Positions 9,165-18,105 of a DNA stretch of 64,000 nucleotides are shown in pieces (position 1 is the stretch's first letter; each line of letters starts with the position of its first letter). This DNA is from Flavivirga sp. 57AJ16. GTDB lineage: Bacteria; Bacteroidota; Bacteroidia; Flavobacteriales; Flavobacteriaceae. A program made the position numbers and the translations under genes. The DNA is taken from positions 124,001-188,000 of the forward strand of contig NZ_JAQZAT010000005.1 in the NCBI RefSeq assembly GCF_028736925.1, written 5' to 3'. The notes beneath the pieces were generated by a model. It had not been told where the DNA came from. It was given only the letters and a program-made list of their open reading frames with translations, and did not search any database.

Positions 9165-9797
9165 ATGAAAAATCTAATAGCCCTTTTTTACTTGGTATGT
9201 TTTATATACCCTTGCCACACGATCACCTCGCAAGAATCTGCGAGCGTTTTAGAAGAAAAACCTGAAAACTATAAGAAACGTAGTCCGATTTATGATTATT
9301 CGGAAAAGCACTTAAATAATACGGATACCATACCTGATTTTGAATCAAAAAAGAATAAGCTAAAAATCACAGGCACTATTTACGAAAATGATGGTGTAAC
9401 ACCTGCAAAGAACGTGCTTCTTTTTATTCATCAGGCAGATGAGAACGGAAATTTCGAATTAAAAAGAGCTAACAAAAAACGTTATGTGCGTCATAGAGGT
9501 TGGATAAGAACGGATGCCGATGGGCATTATACATTTTATACCTTTATTCCTGGTAAATATATTTATGGTAATGAATTTAAACAGATTCTTCCCATAGTTA
9601 AAGAACCAGGAAAGCCCGAATATAAGATAGAAACATACCTGTTTGATGACGATCCATTATTAACGGAATCTTGTCGTTCAAAAATAAAGCAAACAGACGG
9701 TAGCGATAGAATTCTTAAACTAGATAAAAAAGAAGGCCTTTATGTTGCTAAAAGAGATATTGTTTTAGGTAAAGAAATTGATTCATATGCTAAGTAA
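9165..9797 (+). CDS. secreted intradiol-dioxygenase-fold protein, possibly inactive
   Basis: A 210-residue exported protein (signal peptide through CHTITSQ). Its core, LKITGTIYENDGVTPAKNV and GWIRTDADGHYTFYTFIPGKY, matches the beta-sandwich of intradiol ring-cleavage dioxygenases (protocatechuate 3,4-dioxygenase type). In active family members an HxH iron-ligand motif follows; here that place reads KQILPIV, so two expected His ligands are missing. The downstream YLFDDDP still resembles the family. It may be a non-catalytic carbohydrate- or wall-binding derivative. It is a single gene followed by a strong terminator. Confidence 0.65.
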   Translation: MKNLIALFYLVCFIYPCHTITSQESASVLEEKPENYKKRSPIYDYSEKHLNNTDTIPDFESKKNKLKITGTIYENDGVTPAKNVLLFIHQADENGNFELKRANKKRYVRHRGWIRTDADGHYTFYTFIPGKYIYGNEFKQILPIVKEPGKPEYKIETYLFDDDPLLTESCRSKIKQTDGSDRILKLDKKEGLYVAKRDIVLGKEIDSYAK

Positions 9798-9864
9798 GGC
9801 ACTTTATTTTTACTCGAAAAGAATTCCTTGACACTTTGTGTCGGGATACAGACAATGCTATGAG

Positions 9865-9893
9865 AGCCATCCTAATTTAGGGTGGCTTTTTTT
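9865..9893 (+). terminator. rho-independent terminator
   Basis: A 9-bp stem (AGCCATCCT with AGGGTGGCT, one G-T pair) and a 5-nt loop, followed by seven T residues, 70 bp after the dioxygenase-fold gene. Confidence 0.8.
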
Positions 9894-9983
9894 GGTGTTT
9901 TTTTTGAGATTTTATTATTTTAAACTTATGTAGCCATATCATAATATTTTTGTAATTTAGGAACTGTTTAATAGCTTATTAAG

Positions 9984-10514
9984 ATGAAGCTTCTTTATTT
10001 TTTTATTGGTATCGCGGTGATTTTTTCATGTAAGTCAAAATCTGCAGCCACTCAAGCTGAGATCGATGCCTTGCATACTATTGTAAAAAAGCAAACATTT
10101 CGGATTGAGTCAGATTGGGCTTATCCACAAACAACAAGTGCCGTGCAACAGGTTCTTAACTCTGGATTGATGCAACCCGGCAGTACATCGGGTGCCATCT
10201 CTTTGATTGGGAACCATAATTTCTTAACCATATCTAAAGACAGTGTGACCTCTTTTTTGCCATATTTTGGCGAAAGACAAATGCAAGTTGCTTATAATGG
10301 CGGTGACAATGCCATAGAATTTAATGGTGTTTTGAAAGACTATAAAGCGGTTTATAATGAGGATAGCTATAGCATCTCATTTCAAGCAAAAAGCAATTCA
10401 GAAAACTTTCAGGTATTTATCAAGCTTTACCCAAATTTAAGAACACAAATGACATTGAACGGAAATTCTCGGCTTTCAATTCGTTATTCTGGTCATTTAG
10501 AGTCCATAGAGTAA
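9984..10514 (+). CDS. DUF4251-type lipoprotein
   Basis: A 176-residue protein with a short lipoprotein signal ending FSC (Cys about 16) followed by KSKSAA. The mature part (FRIESDWAYPQTTSAVQQV, GVLKDYKAVYNEDSYSISF) matches the DUF4251 beta-rich family common in Bacteroidota. It should be anchored in the outer or inner membrane facing the periplasm. It is transcribed alone between a terminator and a MITE. Function unknown. Confidence 0.75.
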   Translation: MKLLYFFIGIAVIFSCKSKSAATQAEIDALHTIVKKQTFRIESDWAYPQTTSAVQQVLNSGLMQPGSTSGAISLIGNHNFLTISKDSVTSFLPYFGERQMQVAYNGGDNAIEFNGVLKDYKAVYNEDSYSISFQAKSNSENFQVFIKLYPNLRTQMTLNGNSRLSIRYSGHLESIE

Positions 10515-10570
10515 AATAAAGAATGTCTTGAAACACACCCTCCCCAGAACAAGCCAACTATTTACCTAGA

Positions 10571-11230
10571 CTACCGTGAGTACACATCTATAAAAAAGAC
10601 ACGAATGGCACAAATTTTTACTAATTATTCAGACTATTGACAGATTTCAAGCCTATATAGTCTAGGGATTCTTGTTCATGCAGGGTCCAATCTATACCAT
10701 AAAGAAGGATCATGAGCAAAAGTTGTGTTTAAGGAAAAACTGGGTATCATGCCTTAATTGCTCTCGCTATGACAAGACTGCGAAATAGTCGCTAAGAGCA
10801 GACCATGAGGCAAGCCCGAGCCCCGTGGTCAGAATAAAGAACAAAACATCGAAAACCAGGAGCTATAGCATGGATCTAGTAAGGGGCGACGTGATGTTTT
10901 GGTCTTGGTTCTTCTTGCGCTAAGCAAAAGAAGAAATTCCTACGACGGGGCGTCCTTTCTTTTGTTACTTTTCTTTGGACGGGCAAAGAAAAGTAAATAA
11001 TAAAATACCCTTAAAAGCTATTATGTAGACTCATTGTGCTTTTTTATGAAAAATATAAACTACACAATTTTTGTTCTTCCTCCCATGCCTACAAACACCA
11101 GGGCTTTTCTCTTGTTCTTTTAAATCCAAACACAACTTTTGTTCCTGGTCCATAAAGAATTGGATTCGTGTGAATTTGTGCCATTCGTGTCCAATCTTTT
11201 TATGGTGCATTATTTGTGTACACACAGTAG
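10571..11230. mobile_element. MITE family 1, copy 2, long form (660 bp)
   Basis: The ends match copy 1 (CTACCGTGAGTACACATCTA at the left) and are flanked by a perfect 10-bp direct repeat, TTTACCTAGA, at 10561-10570 and 11231-11240. About 440 bp of extra sequence (roughly 10700-11140) separates the two halves of the short element. That insert is less AT-rich and contains an inverted pair around AACAAAACATCG/GATGTTTTGG. It also contains a motif found widely in flavobacterial intergenic DNA (TTTTGTTACTTTTCTTTGG). No convincing coding region lies inside. Confidence 0.78.
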
Positions 11231-11301
11231 TTTACCTAGAAAGGGGGAAGGGGGGAGGCATGACTTTGCCATTTTTCAAAACGACGTTTCACGACTAAAA
11301 G

Positions 11302-12045
11302 CTAGTCCGTTTCCTTTGGTTTTCTTGATAATACTTCCTCAGGGAAAGGGAAAAGAATGGTAGAGTTCTTCTCTGCTGCAATATTCGATAAAGTTTGATA
11401 GAGCCTCAATTTAATGGCCGACGGTGATTGATCTATCAATTTCCCAGCTTCAAGTAATTTCCCGGCTGCTTGCTCTTCGGCCAAAGCCAATATAATACGG
11501 GCACGTCTGGAACGCTCTGCTTCTGCCTGGTTGGCCATCATACGTCTCATGTTTTCGGGCAATTGAATGTCTTTGATCTTTACATCGTTAATAGCAATGC
11601 CCCATTCTTTGGTCTCTATTTCCACAATGCTTTTTATGTTTTTTCCCATTTCTTCCCGTTTTGATAAAATAGTATCTAGCTCTACTTTACCGCATACGTC
11701 ACGCAAAGCAGCTTGCGCCAGTTGGGTAATGGCAAATTTATATTCTTCAACTTCTAATACGGCACGCTCTGGATCATTGATTTTAAAGAATAAAACACCG
11801 TCAATACTACAGGGAACATTATCTTCGGTCATAACCTCTTGAGAAACAATATTAATGGTAATAACTCGAATGTCTACTATTTGAATGGTATCAACAATAG
11901 GGATAATCCACCTAAAACCAGGCTGTAAGGTCTTAATATATTTACCAAACCTGAATTTCGGGGCGCGTTTATATTCGTACACGATGCGTATTCCTGCTAA
12001 AAGGAAAATAATGAGTAAGATGCTTAGTATTTGTATTGGATTCAT
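11302..12045 (-). CDS. SPFH/Band 7 (stomatin-like) membrane protein
   Basis: About 247 residues from the ATG at 12045: an N-terminal membrane helix (IQILSILLIIFLLAGIRIVY), the SPFH domain (about 30-190, with GFRWIIPIVDTIQIVDIRV and DVKIKDIQLPENM) and a short helical tail. Stomatin/prohibitin-like proteins oligomerise on the inner membrane and organise membrane microdomains or regulate proteases. No NfeD partner gene is adjacent. The open frame extends to 12075, but the inner Met sits just before the helix. Family assignment is firm; the role is unknown. Confidence 0.85.
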   Translation of the reverse strand: MNPIQILSILLIIFLLAGIRIVYEYKRAPKFRFGKYIKTLQPGFRWIIPIVDTIQIVDIRVITINIVSQEVMTEDNVPCSIDGVLFFKINDPERAVLEVEEYKFAITQLAQAALRDVCGKVELDTILSKREEMGKNIKSIVEIETKEWGIAINDVKIKDIQLPENMRRMMANQAEAERSRRARIILALAEEQAAGKLLEAGKLIDQSPSAIKLRLYQTLSNIAAEKNSTILFPFPEEVLSRKPKETD

Positions 12046-12143
12046 GATTATAACGTTTTTAGTGATAAAGTTCAACCTGTATAAAGTCTTGATAAAAGAC
12101 CAAAAATCAATGAAGCACTTATTTAAGTTAAGTGTTTATATAG

Positions 12144-12306
12144 TGAAGTGGTTTAAACTTTTTATAATTGGCTGCAAAATGTCCTTTTATCCCCATATTT
12201 TATCTTTTTATTACTCCGTAGCGATGCTATGCAGTGCAAAAAAGCATTCATTTGGGAATAAAATCACTATTTTTCGCTTCAATCAAAAAAGTTTAAACCA
12301 CTTCAG
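12144..12306. repeat. 163 bp element with perfect 20-bp terminal inverted repeats
   Basis: The sequence at 12144-12163 (TGAAGTGGTTTAAACTTTTT) is exactly the reverse complement of 12287-12306. The interior is AT-rich and non-coding. This looks like a MITE or a solo remnant of an insertion sequence. No clear target duplication was found. It occupies part of the 680 bp gap between the Band 7 gene and the next gene. Confidence 0.6.
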
Positions 12307-12488
12307 TAGCACTTTAAGATACAAAAAATATAAAACATTAAAAAATAATACAGCTATTAGTATTTTGAATATCTTACATTAAAGGGTTCTTTTTATGTGT
12401 AAAAATCAAGTTGTTTAATCGAAGTGAGACAATAAGCGGGCAGCACATATTATGAAATAATTTCGTACATTTATCGCATGACATTATA

Positions 12489-12579
12489 ATACCAAATTTA
12501 AATTATTGAAATGACACATCTAATTCGTTTCTTTTTCGCTTATATTTCAAACAAACTCATTTTGAAATTCAATCGGTAT
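12489..12579. repeat. MITE-like element, ATACCAAAT-end family, short copy
   Basis: Starts ATACCAAATTTAAATTATTG and ends with the inverse of ATACCGATTGAATTTCAAAA. The ends are similar to those at 2772 and 59059, but the element is only 91 bp and diverged. Non-coding, just upstream of the secreted-protein cluster. Confidence 0.4.
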
Positions 12580-12723
12580 CATTAGTGCTTTCTCTCTCAT
12601 TTGATAATCGTCAATAGTGTACATACTAGTAAAATACCCATTATTAGGGGTTTTATTAGTGCACATTATTATCTAGTTTTACTCACCAAATTTATATACA
12701 AAAGTTATTTTAATAATCATACC

Positions 12724-14241
12724 ATGATAGATTCAAAAAAGAAGCATAAGAATTTTTTACTCACACAAAATTGTTTTAATAAGTATGTCCTTTTAGGGGT
12801 CGTTTTTTTTCTACAAATAAACGTCATGTTTTCGCAAAATACAGTTATAGAAGCAAACTTTGGTATTCCCATCACTAAGGAAATTGACTTACCGGATAGA
12901 TACAACCATATTATGGATATTGTTTTGCAGGAACTGCCCAGAAAATTATCCAGGGATTATTTTAATGACCATAATGAAGAAAAATATGAAAATGATTGGT
13001 TCGATATAAATGATGTTAAAATTCATTGGGATAAAAAAGAAGGCGATAATAAAACCCATATTGTTAGCATACCTCCTCTAAAACCAAATCGCTTTTATAG
13101 AATAAAAGTCACCTATTTAAGTAGCGAAAGCATATTTGCTGCTTATTTAATGATGCATGACGAAAAAAATGACAACTGGTACACTGAAAAAAAACAGTGG
13201 ATGAAGTTGATTGAAAGAATAAGCGCGAAAAGGGATCGCTTTCCTCTAACATACGATCCTGTTCATGCAGAGTTGGTTTCTTATCAAAAAGCCATTGACG
13301 GTTTGGATCTAACCGTTTTTGATAGGACATTACATGATATTATTGCAGAGGAGGACATTAAGGATGAAAAAGAAATAGAAAAAAAGAAAAAAGCTTTAGA
13401 AAATGAAAAAAATGAGCTTTTTACTGAATTGAAACGAATTTTATTAAGAGAATTTAAAATATTGAATTTTGCGGATATTAGTGCTAGATTGGAAAAGGAG
13501 GATGTCATTCACTTTAGCAAATTAATTAAAAAGGGCACATTCGATGAAACCACATTTTCTTCAAATTTGATAGATGCTGTCGATTTTATAAACATTTATG
13601 AATTCTATGAAACTTATTTATTGGATAGATTTAAAAATAAGCCTTTAAACGGAAAGGCGTTAATAGATTTTATAAATGACAAAATAAAGGAACAAGAAGC
13701 TAGTTATACGGATGAAGATTTGATTCCAAATCATCTCGGCAATTTTAAGGCCATTTTATTAGAAGACAAAAAACCTTTGCCTTCCACATATCCTATTTCA
13801 TTTGAAACAGCTTATAAATTGTCGTTAGTACCGGATTTTGGATACGTAACCTATATCACAGACCAAGAGAATGCACCCAAAGGAGGGAATCTGTTTTTAG
13901 GTGTCAATATTTCCTTATCGCCTTCAAATAAAAATGTGCCTTTACAGATTTCTAAATTAAGCGCCATGCAACGTTTGTCAATACATACAGGGGTTACCAT
14001 AGGCTCCATTCAAAAGGATCATGTAAGAGATAATTTTTTTGGCAACTATTCGCTCCTATTGGGAGGTAGCTATAAAGTGCTTACACAAGGAACCAGAGTT
14101 AATTTTGGGGGTTTATTTTATAAAAAGATAGACGCTATAAATGGCAGTAAATCAATAACGGTGCATCCTTATGTAGGACTGTCTATTGATTTGGATATAA
14201 AGAGGTGGTTACAAACAATTTTTCCTAAAATAAAAATATAG
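12724..14241 (+). CDS. secreted protein of unknown function with coiled coil
   Basis: The ATG at 12724 gives 505 residues with a signal peptide (YVLLGVVFFLQINVMFSQ) after a basic N-terminus. The open frame reaches back to a TTG at 12601, but that would bury the signal sequence. Residues about 210-240 are strongly coiled-coil (EIEKKKKALENEKNEL). The C-terminal ~130 residues alternate in a way that suggests beta-barrel or sandwich strands (LFLGVNISLSPSNKNVPLQI, HPYVGLSIDLDI). It is first of a short cluster with the lipoprotein gene 2 bp downstream. I recognise no family. Confidence 0.65.
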   Translation: MIDSKKKHKNFLLTQNCFNKYVLLGVVFFLQINVMFSQNTVIEANFGIPITKEIDLPDRYNHIMDIVLQELPRKLSRDYFNDHNEEKYENDWFDINDVKIHWDKKEGDNKTHIVSIPPLKPNRFYRIKVTYLSSESIFAAYLMMHDEKNDNWYTEKKQWMKLIERISAKRDRFPLTYDPVHAELVSYQKAIDGLDLTVFDRTLHDIIAEEDIKDEKEIEKKKKALENEKNELFTELKRILLREFKILNFADISARLEKEDVIHFSKLIKKGTFDETTFSSNLIDAVDFINIYEFYETYLLDRFKNKPLNGKALIDFINDKIKEQEASYTDEDLIPNHLGNFKAILLEDKKPLPSTYPISFETAYKLSLVPDFGYVTYITDQENAPKGGNLFLGVNISLSPSNKNVPLQISKLSAMQRLSIHTGVTIGSIQKDHVRDNFFGNYSLLLGGSYKVLTQGTRVNFGGLFYKKIDAINGSKSITVHPYVGLSIDLDIKRWLQTIFPKIKI

Positions 14242-14243
14242 TC

Positions 14244-14966
14244 ATGTTAAAAATAAAATACTTATTAATAGTGATCATTATAATATGTGCATGTCATAAT
14301 GATAACGAATTCAGCCCTGAAAATTTAGATACTATTTTAACACTATCTGTTGAAAATGACAACGCAGCATCAGATGGGATTGAAACGGTAGAAGTCATAG
14401 CGGATTTCCCCATAGATTTTACTACCGAGGCAGATGGTATGGTTGACTTTGTGGTTTTTAAAGATACCAATGAGACCTATAGCCAAGCTATTGAACTCTC
14501 TCAAGAACATGGGGTACAGAAAAAGAGCGCCAGTATTTTTGTAAACCATAACAAACAAGAACCATTGAAAGTAAAAGCGACCATCTCTGTTAATGAGGTT
14601 CTTATTACAAAAGAAGTACTCATAAATTTCTCAAAAGCCTATTTTAATGCCATTAATATAACAACGAGCTCTTTAACGATCTCCTCTAATTCGTTCAAGG
14701 AAATAGATATAACGACCGAATTATTAAGAAATAAGGGCATAGTCAGTCTTAATTCTATAGCAGAAACTATAGTCAAGGATACCTTATGGCAACCAAGGGG
14801 ACTCTTTAATAACTATAAAAACAAAACCAACTCTGAAGGGAAAATTGTAAATAAATACACCCTGGGAAATGATGATTATGAGGGCGAGCTATTCATTATT
14901 AGCACAGCCACGGATATTAATAATGAAATAAAGTCTGATACATTAACCATTTATGCTCAAAAATAA
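14244..14966 (+). CDS. lipoprotein of unknown function
   Basis: 240 residues with a lipobox-like start (LLIVIIIICAC, acylatable Cys about 16). Beta-rich Ig-like sequence follows (TILTLSVENDNAASDGIETVEVIADF). It starts 2 bp after the previous gene and is almost certainly co-transcribed with it and with the Cys-rich small protein 6 bp downstream. It is probably displayed on the cell surface as a partner of the upstream exported protein; this is inference from order only. Confidence 0.65.
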   Translation: MLKIKYLLIVIIIICACHNDNEFSPENLDTILTLSVENDNAASDGIETVEVIADFPIDFTTEADGMVDFVVFKDTNETYSQAIELSQEHGVQKKSASIFVNHNKQEPLKVKATISVNEVLITKEVLINFSKAYFNAINITTSSLTISSNSFKEIDITTELLRNKGIVSLNSIAETIVKDTLWQPRGLFNNYKNKTNSEGKIVNKYTLGNDDYEGELFIISTATDINNEIKSDTLTIYAQK

Positions 14967-14972
14967 TAAGTC

Positions 14973-15197
14973 ATGAATAATTTTAAAACGCAACTAAGAA
15001 GCCTACCAACCGATCTGTTTAAAGAAGTAGAGAAACTGCTTAAGGAACATGGCATGAATGATATTGAAGTTACAGGAATAGATATTTCTTCAACACGGGA
15101 ATTGACCGAAGAGGATTGTGCCGCTGAAGGAAAAAAATTAAAATGTAAAAAAAGAGCCGATGGCAGTATAAAGTGTTGGTGTGTGAAGAGGGGGTGA
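14973..15197 (+). CDS. small protein with four-cysteine C-terminal tail
   Basis: 74 residues. The N-terminal half is amphipathic helical (LPTDLFKEVEKLLKEHGM). The C-terminal third is Lys-rich with four Cys (EEDCAAEGKKLKCKK, then IKCWCVKRG). There is no signal peptide. A helical leader followed by a short Cys-rich, cationic tail resembles a peptide precursor or a small zinc-binding protein, but no maturation gene is adjacent. It follows the lipoprotein gene by 6 bp in the same operon. Confidence 0.6.
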   Translation: MNNFKTQLRSLPTDLFKEVEKLLKEHGMNDIEVTGIDISSTRELTEEDCAAEGKKLKCKKRADGSIKCWCVKRG

Positions 15198-15253
15198 TGG
15201 TTTTTTTAAGCAGGCTTGTTTATACCATTGGGAATTAACCTGTGACAGATATT

Positions 15254-15379
15254 ATGAAGGAAGCCAAAAGCGATGTAAGCACTGCCGAAGATGAAATTCA
15301 AATTGATTTAAAAGAGGTAAACGACAAATTGGCGGATATTGAAAAAAATATTTTGAAATATGCAGCAGAACACAATTAA
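15254..15379 (+). CDS. small acidic coiled-coil peptide
   Basis: 41 residues from the ATG at 15254 (a GTG four codons earlier is also possible). It is strongly helical and acidic (EDEIQIDLKEVNDKLADIEK). It ends 5 bp before the probable start of the nuclease-like gene, so it may be a translationally linked partner of that gene. Short, so only moderately supported. Confidence 0.4.
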   Translation: MKEAKSDVSTAEDEIQIDLKEVNDKLADIEKNILKYAAEHN

Positions 15380-15383
15380 TATA

Positions 15384-17018
15384 ATGCACTTTTTTACTAA
15401 ATCTGAAATTGACCATTATCGAAAACATCGAGAGGATGTATTTGAAACCAATAGCATACCTCAAGAACCGATTAGTGATCGAATAAAAGAAACTTGGGAT
15501 AAGACAGCTTATTGGGCAAATAATACTCAATACCAAAATTTGGAGGTCTATTTCCAGAGGCGTTGGAACATACAGGCAGGTAGAAACAATCCGGGAAAAA
15601 ATCGTTACAGACGATATACCTGGGCACGTATGTTTGATCCTGCCAAACGTAATTCAAACATATTTTTTACGGTAGGCGTGCATGTTGGTGATGAGACAAA
15701 TGATGGAGGTCTGATCATCAAACTAGATGGGAACTTCCGTAAATTGAGTTTTAAGCAATACTCAGCTTTAGAAAAATATAAAGCTGACAACCAAGTAAAA
15801 GACCTTCTTATCCCGGTTAAGGATTTTAGCCGATATGATTGGCCCAAACTTTACGCAAAGACACGAGAATATATCGATAAGTATCTTGATCAATATTATG
15901 CATGTATAAATGAAGTTAACAGTCCCGAAAATTTAATAGAAGATAAAATTGCTCGTATTTGTTGGAATACCAACGGTTGGCGAATTCCAAGTGGAGAAGA
16001 AGGTAAAAGTAAAACGAGCATACAGGGAAAAGAACCCCATGAAAAGAAACACCTTTTTGGTCATGAAGAATGGTTGTTAGATTTTGACAGAGAATTTAAC
16101 GGATACCATTACGCTTTTTTAGAACCAATTCACAAGTTTTCTGAATACAAAACCTATACTGGTAGAAAATTCAATTTGTTTTTATATACGCGCGATTACG
16201 ATAGCAAAACAAGGTATTGGGTTGGTGTCATTCGCAATGCTGAAGTGATTGATGAAATTGAAAATAATTCAGCAATAAGACATTATAAGATTAAAGGTTG
16301 GATTGATGAGATGACCAATGAGCTAAAGAAGGTCAATGCCGATTATGAGAACTTTACCTATGGCATTCAAAAAGAGGTATTGTTTAATGTTCGTTTCAAG
16401 AAGGAAGATTATGAACCATTTGGAGAAGAACTGATTGAGTTTAATCCGAATCAACAATTGGTTAAAATAGATAGATATAACCTTTTTGACAAAAAAGGAG
16501 AGATCGAATTAGAAGAAGATAACCCACCTACTGAAAGTGATGAAATTAGTGGCCCAGGAAAGGGAAGAAAAGGACGAAGCAAGGGCAAGATTAAAAGAAC
16601 ATTTACCAATGGTAGTAGAGAATATGAAGACATACACAGTGATATTCAAAATGGACTTGTTCTTGATTTAAAGAAGAGATACCCTAATTGTAAGGTCTGG
16701 GCAGAAGCTACTACGAGTTACCAAACGCGAATAGATGTAGTAAAATTGGACAACAGAACCGGTCACAAGACTTTTTATGAAGTAAAAAGCTACCCTAAAC
16801 TTATTACTTGTATTCGTATTGCTATTGGTCAGTTATTGGAATATATGTATTGGCCGAAAAATGAAAGAGCTAATCAATTGGTGGTAGTTTCTTACCATCC
16901 AATATTACCAAGTTTAAAATTATATCTAACTCAGTTAAAAAAGAAAACCAAGCTCACTATTGGATATATGTGCTTTAATAGAGAAGAAAAAAGTATTGTG
17001 GATGAATTTATTCCCTAA
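15384..17018 (+). CDS. PD-(D/E)XK nuclease-like protein
   Basis: The ATG at 15384 follows the small ORF; the open frame extends to 15360 and overlaps it. The product is about 544 residues. The N-terminal ~380 residues are unrecognised. A low-complexity Gly/Lys linker (about 390-410) leads to a C-terminal domain. That domain holds the restriction-enzyme-fold motifs: AEATTSY, TRIDVV (metal-binding Asp) and FYEVKSY (Glu-x-Lys), then a QLLEYMYW helix. This is a plausible DNA- or RNA-cleaving enzyme, perhaps for defence. It carries no helicase or methylase partner nearby. Confidence 0.65.
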   Translation: MHFFTKSEIDHYRKHREDVFETNSIPQEPISDRIKETWDKTAYWANNTQYQNLEVYFQRRWNIQAGRNNPGKNRYRRYTWARMFDPAKRNSNIFFTVGVHVGDETNDGGLIIKLDGNFRKLSFKQYSALEKYKADNQVKDLLIPVKDFSRYDWPKLYAKTREYIDKYLDQYYACINEVNSPENLIEDKIARICWNTNGWRIPSGEEGKSKTSIQGKEPHEKKHLFGHEEWLLDFDREFNGYHYAFLEPIHKFSEYKTYTGRKFNLFLYTRDYDSKTRYWVGVIRNAEVIDEIENNSAIRHYKIKGWIDEMTNELKKVNADYENFTYGIQKEVLFNVRFKKEDYEPFGEELIEFNPNQQLVKIDRYNLFDKKGEIELEEDNPPTESDEISGPGKGRKGRSKGKIKRTFTNGSREYEDIHSDIQNGLVLDLKKRYPNCKVWAEATTSYQTRIDVVKLDNRTGHKTFYEVKSYPKLITCIRIAIGQLLEYMYWPKNERANQLVVVSYHPILPSLKLYLTQLKKKTKLTIGYMCFNREEKSIVDEFIP

Positions 17019-17111
17019 ATAAGAAGAATTTTATAGGATTAAATATTAGCCCAAAAAAGAAAAAAAAAGCAACACCATCACACCTAGTAACGTAACAGGA
17101 AAAACGGTGCA

Positions 17112-17248
17112 TTACATACCGGCAAATTATAGATACAAATGTTTTATAAACTCTGCGAAGCAAACCGTTTGTTTAATGACTCAAGTTCCAATTTTTCTAA
17201 TGGAAATGAATGCTTCTGGGATATTTTCCATAATATGGAATTATAGCT
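17112..17248. repeat. repeat A, copy 1, with dif-like right end
   Basis: A 137 bp non-coding sequence related to 21518-21691. The left edges share CGGCAAATTATAG. The right edges share about 36 of 38 positions around TTCTGGGATATTTT and GAATTATAGCT. The right end, read on the minus strand (TATAATTCCATATTATGG), resembles the arms of a dif site with a 7-nt instead of 6-nt centre. It lies in the 468 bp gap before the parD gene. Confidence 0.55.
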
Positions 17249-17317
17249 TACACAGTAATAAGCATCACACTTATTGCTAAATGTTGTTTTAATATTGAAT
17301 TATCCATTGGATCATAC

Positions 17318-17422
17318 AATATTAAAAGTGTACTATAATGTTCTGCGTTATAGCCTGATTTTTTTCTTCTAAAATGTTTCGCTGAAAGGGAGAAGAGTGG
17401 AGGCAAAATGTGTATGGAGTGG
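17318..17422. repeat. repeat B, copy 1, left of parDE
   Basis: Contains AATATTAAAAGTGTACTATA and GCGTTATAGCCTG, then a T-rich stretch and AATGTGTATGGAGTGG. The same blocks, in the same order and orientation, recur at 18106-18302 on the other side of the toxin-antitoxin pair. A partial inverted copy lies at 41240-41280. Confidence 0.6.
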
Positions 17423-17486
17423 GGTTAATTTTGTATTCTTTAATCAAATACACTATATTGCATCAATAGTATGATTATTAAAACAG

Positions 17487-17750
17487 ATGAAAATGTCTAC
17501 AATTAGAAAAACAATAACATTTACAGAAAAACAAGATAAATGGATAAAGTCACGGATTACAATAGGAGAATTCACAAATGACAGTGAATATCTTCGTGAT
17601 TTAGTGAGACGTGATCAAGCAAAAAACGCTAAATTTTCAGCATTAAAAACAGCTATAACTGAAGGAATGGAAAGTGGTATTAGTGATAAGTCTGTTCCAG
17701 ATATTATGAAGGAAGTCGAAGAACGCATGCGAGCTGATGGGCGTTTATAA
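17487..17750 (+). CDS. parD: ParD-type antitoxin (ribbon-helix-helix)
   Basis: 87 residues. The N-terminal RHH DNA-binding region (STIRKTITFTEKQDKWIKSR, then GEFTNDSEYLRDLVRRDQ) is followed by an acidic C-terminal toxin-binding tail. It overlaps the ParE-type toxin gene by 14 bp. The antitoxin should neutralise ParE and autorepress the operon. Direct repeats flank the pair, so it looks like an acquired cassette. An ATG at 17490 just inside the frame is an alternative start. Confidence 0.88.
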   Translation: MKMSTIRKTITFTEKQDKWIKSRITIGEFTNDSEYLRDLVRRDQAKNAKFSALKTAITEGMESGISDKSVPDIMKEVEERMRADGRL

Positions 17751-18027
17751 AGTATCGGGAAAAGCTGAAATCGATCTTACCAAAATGTACGAGTATGGAA
17801 TCGAAATGTTTGGATTACAACAAGCTCAGGCATACTTATCAGGAATGCATACCCTGTTTCAAATATTAGTTGATAATGCAAGTCTTGGACGTGATGCATC
17901 GGAATTTGTTTTATCATTAAAAAGATTTTCATATAAATCTCACACCATTTTTTATTTAGCCACAGATATTGATGTTTTAATTGTTCGTGTATTACATCAA
18001 AGTATGGATTATGAAAATAATTTGTAA
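17737..18027 (+). CDS. parE: ParE/RelE-superfamily toxin
   Basis: 96 residues with the ParE pattern: KAEIDLTKMYEYGIEMFG at the N-terminus and RFSYKSHTIFYLATDIDVLIVRVLHQSMD at the C-terminus. Family members poison DNA gyrase. The 14-bp overlap with the antitoxin ensures coupled translation. Length is normal and no residue looks lost, so the toxin is probably functional and keeps this region in the genome. Confidence 0.88.
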   Translation: MGVYKVSGKAEIDLTKMYEYGIEMFGLQQAQAYLSGMHTLFQILVDNASLGRDASEFVLSLKRFSYKSHTIFYLATDIDVLIVRVLHQSMDYENNL

Positions 18028-18105
18028 CTTTTCTAAAGAATTTATCACAATAAAATTCCAGATTTATAAGTTTATAAAGCAATTTCACATAATGGTTAAT
18101 TATGG

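Noticed and set aside
11031-11363. Several 60-75 codon open frames on both strands
   Set aside because: They lie in the MITE copy and across its ends, their composition is not protein-like, and similar frames recur in the other MITE copies (6449-6652 and 56538-56865) only because the repeat recurs.
11885-12382. 165-codon open frame on the plus strand
   Set aside because: It overlaps the start of the Band 7 gene and runs through the inverted-repeat element; the composition is atypical and there is no plausible start context.
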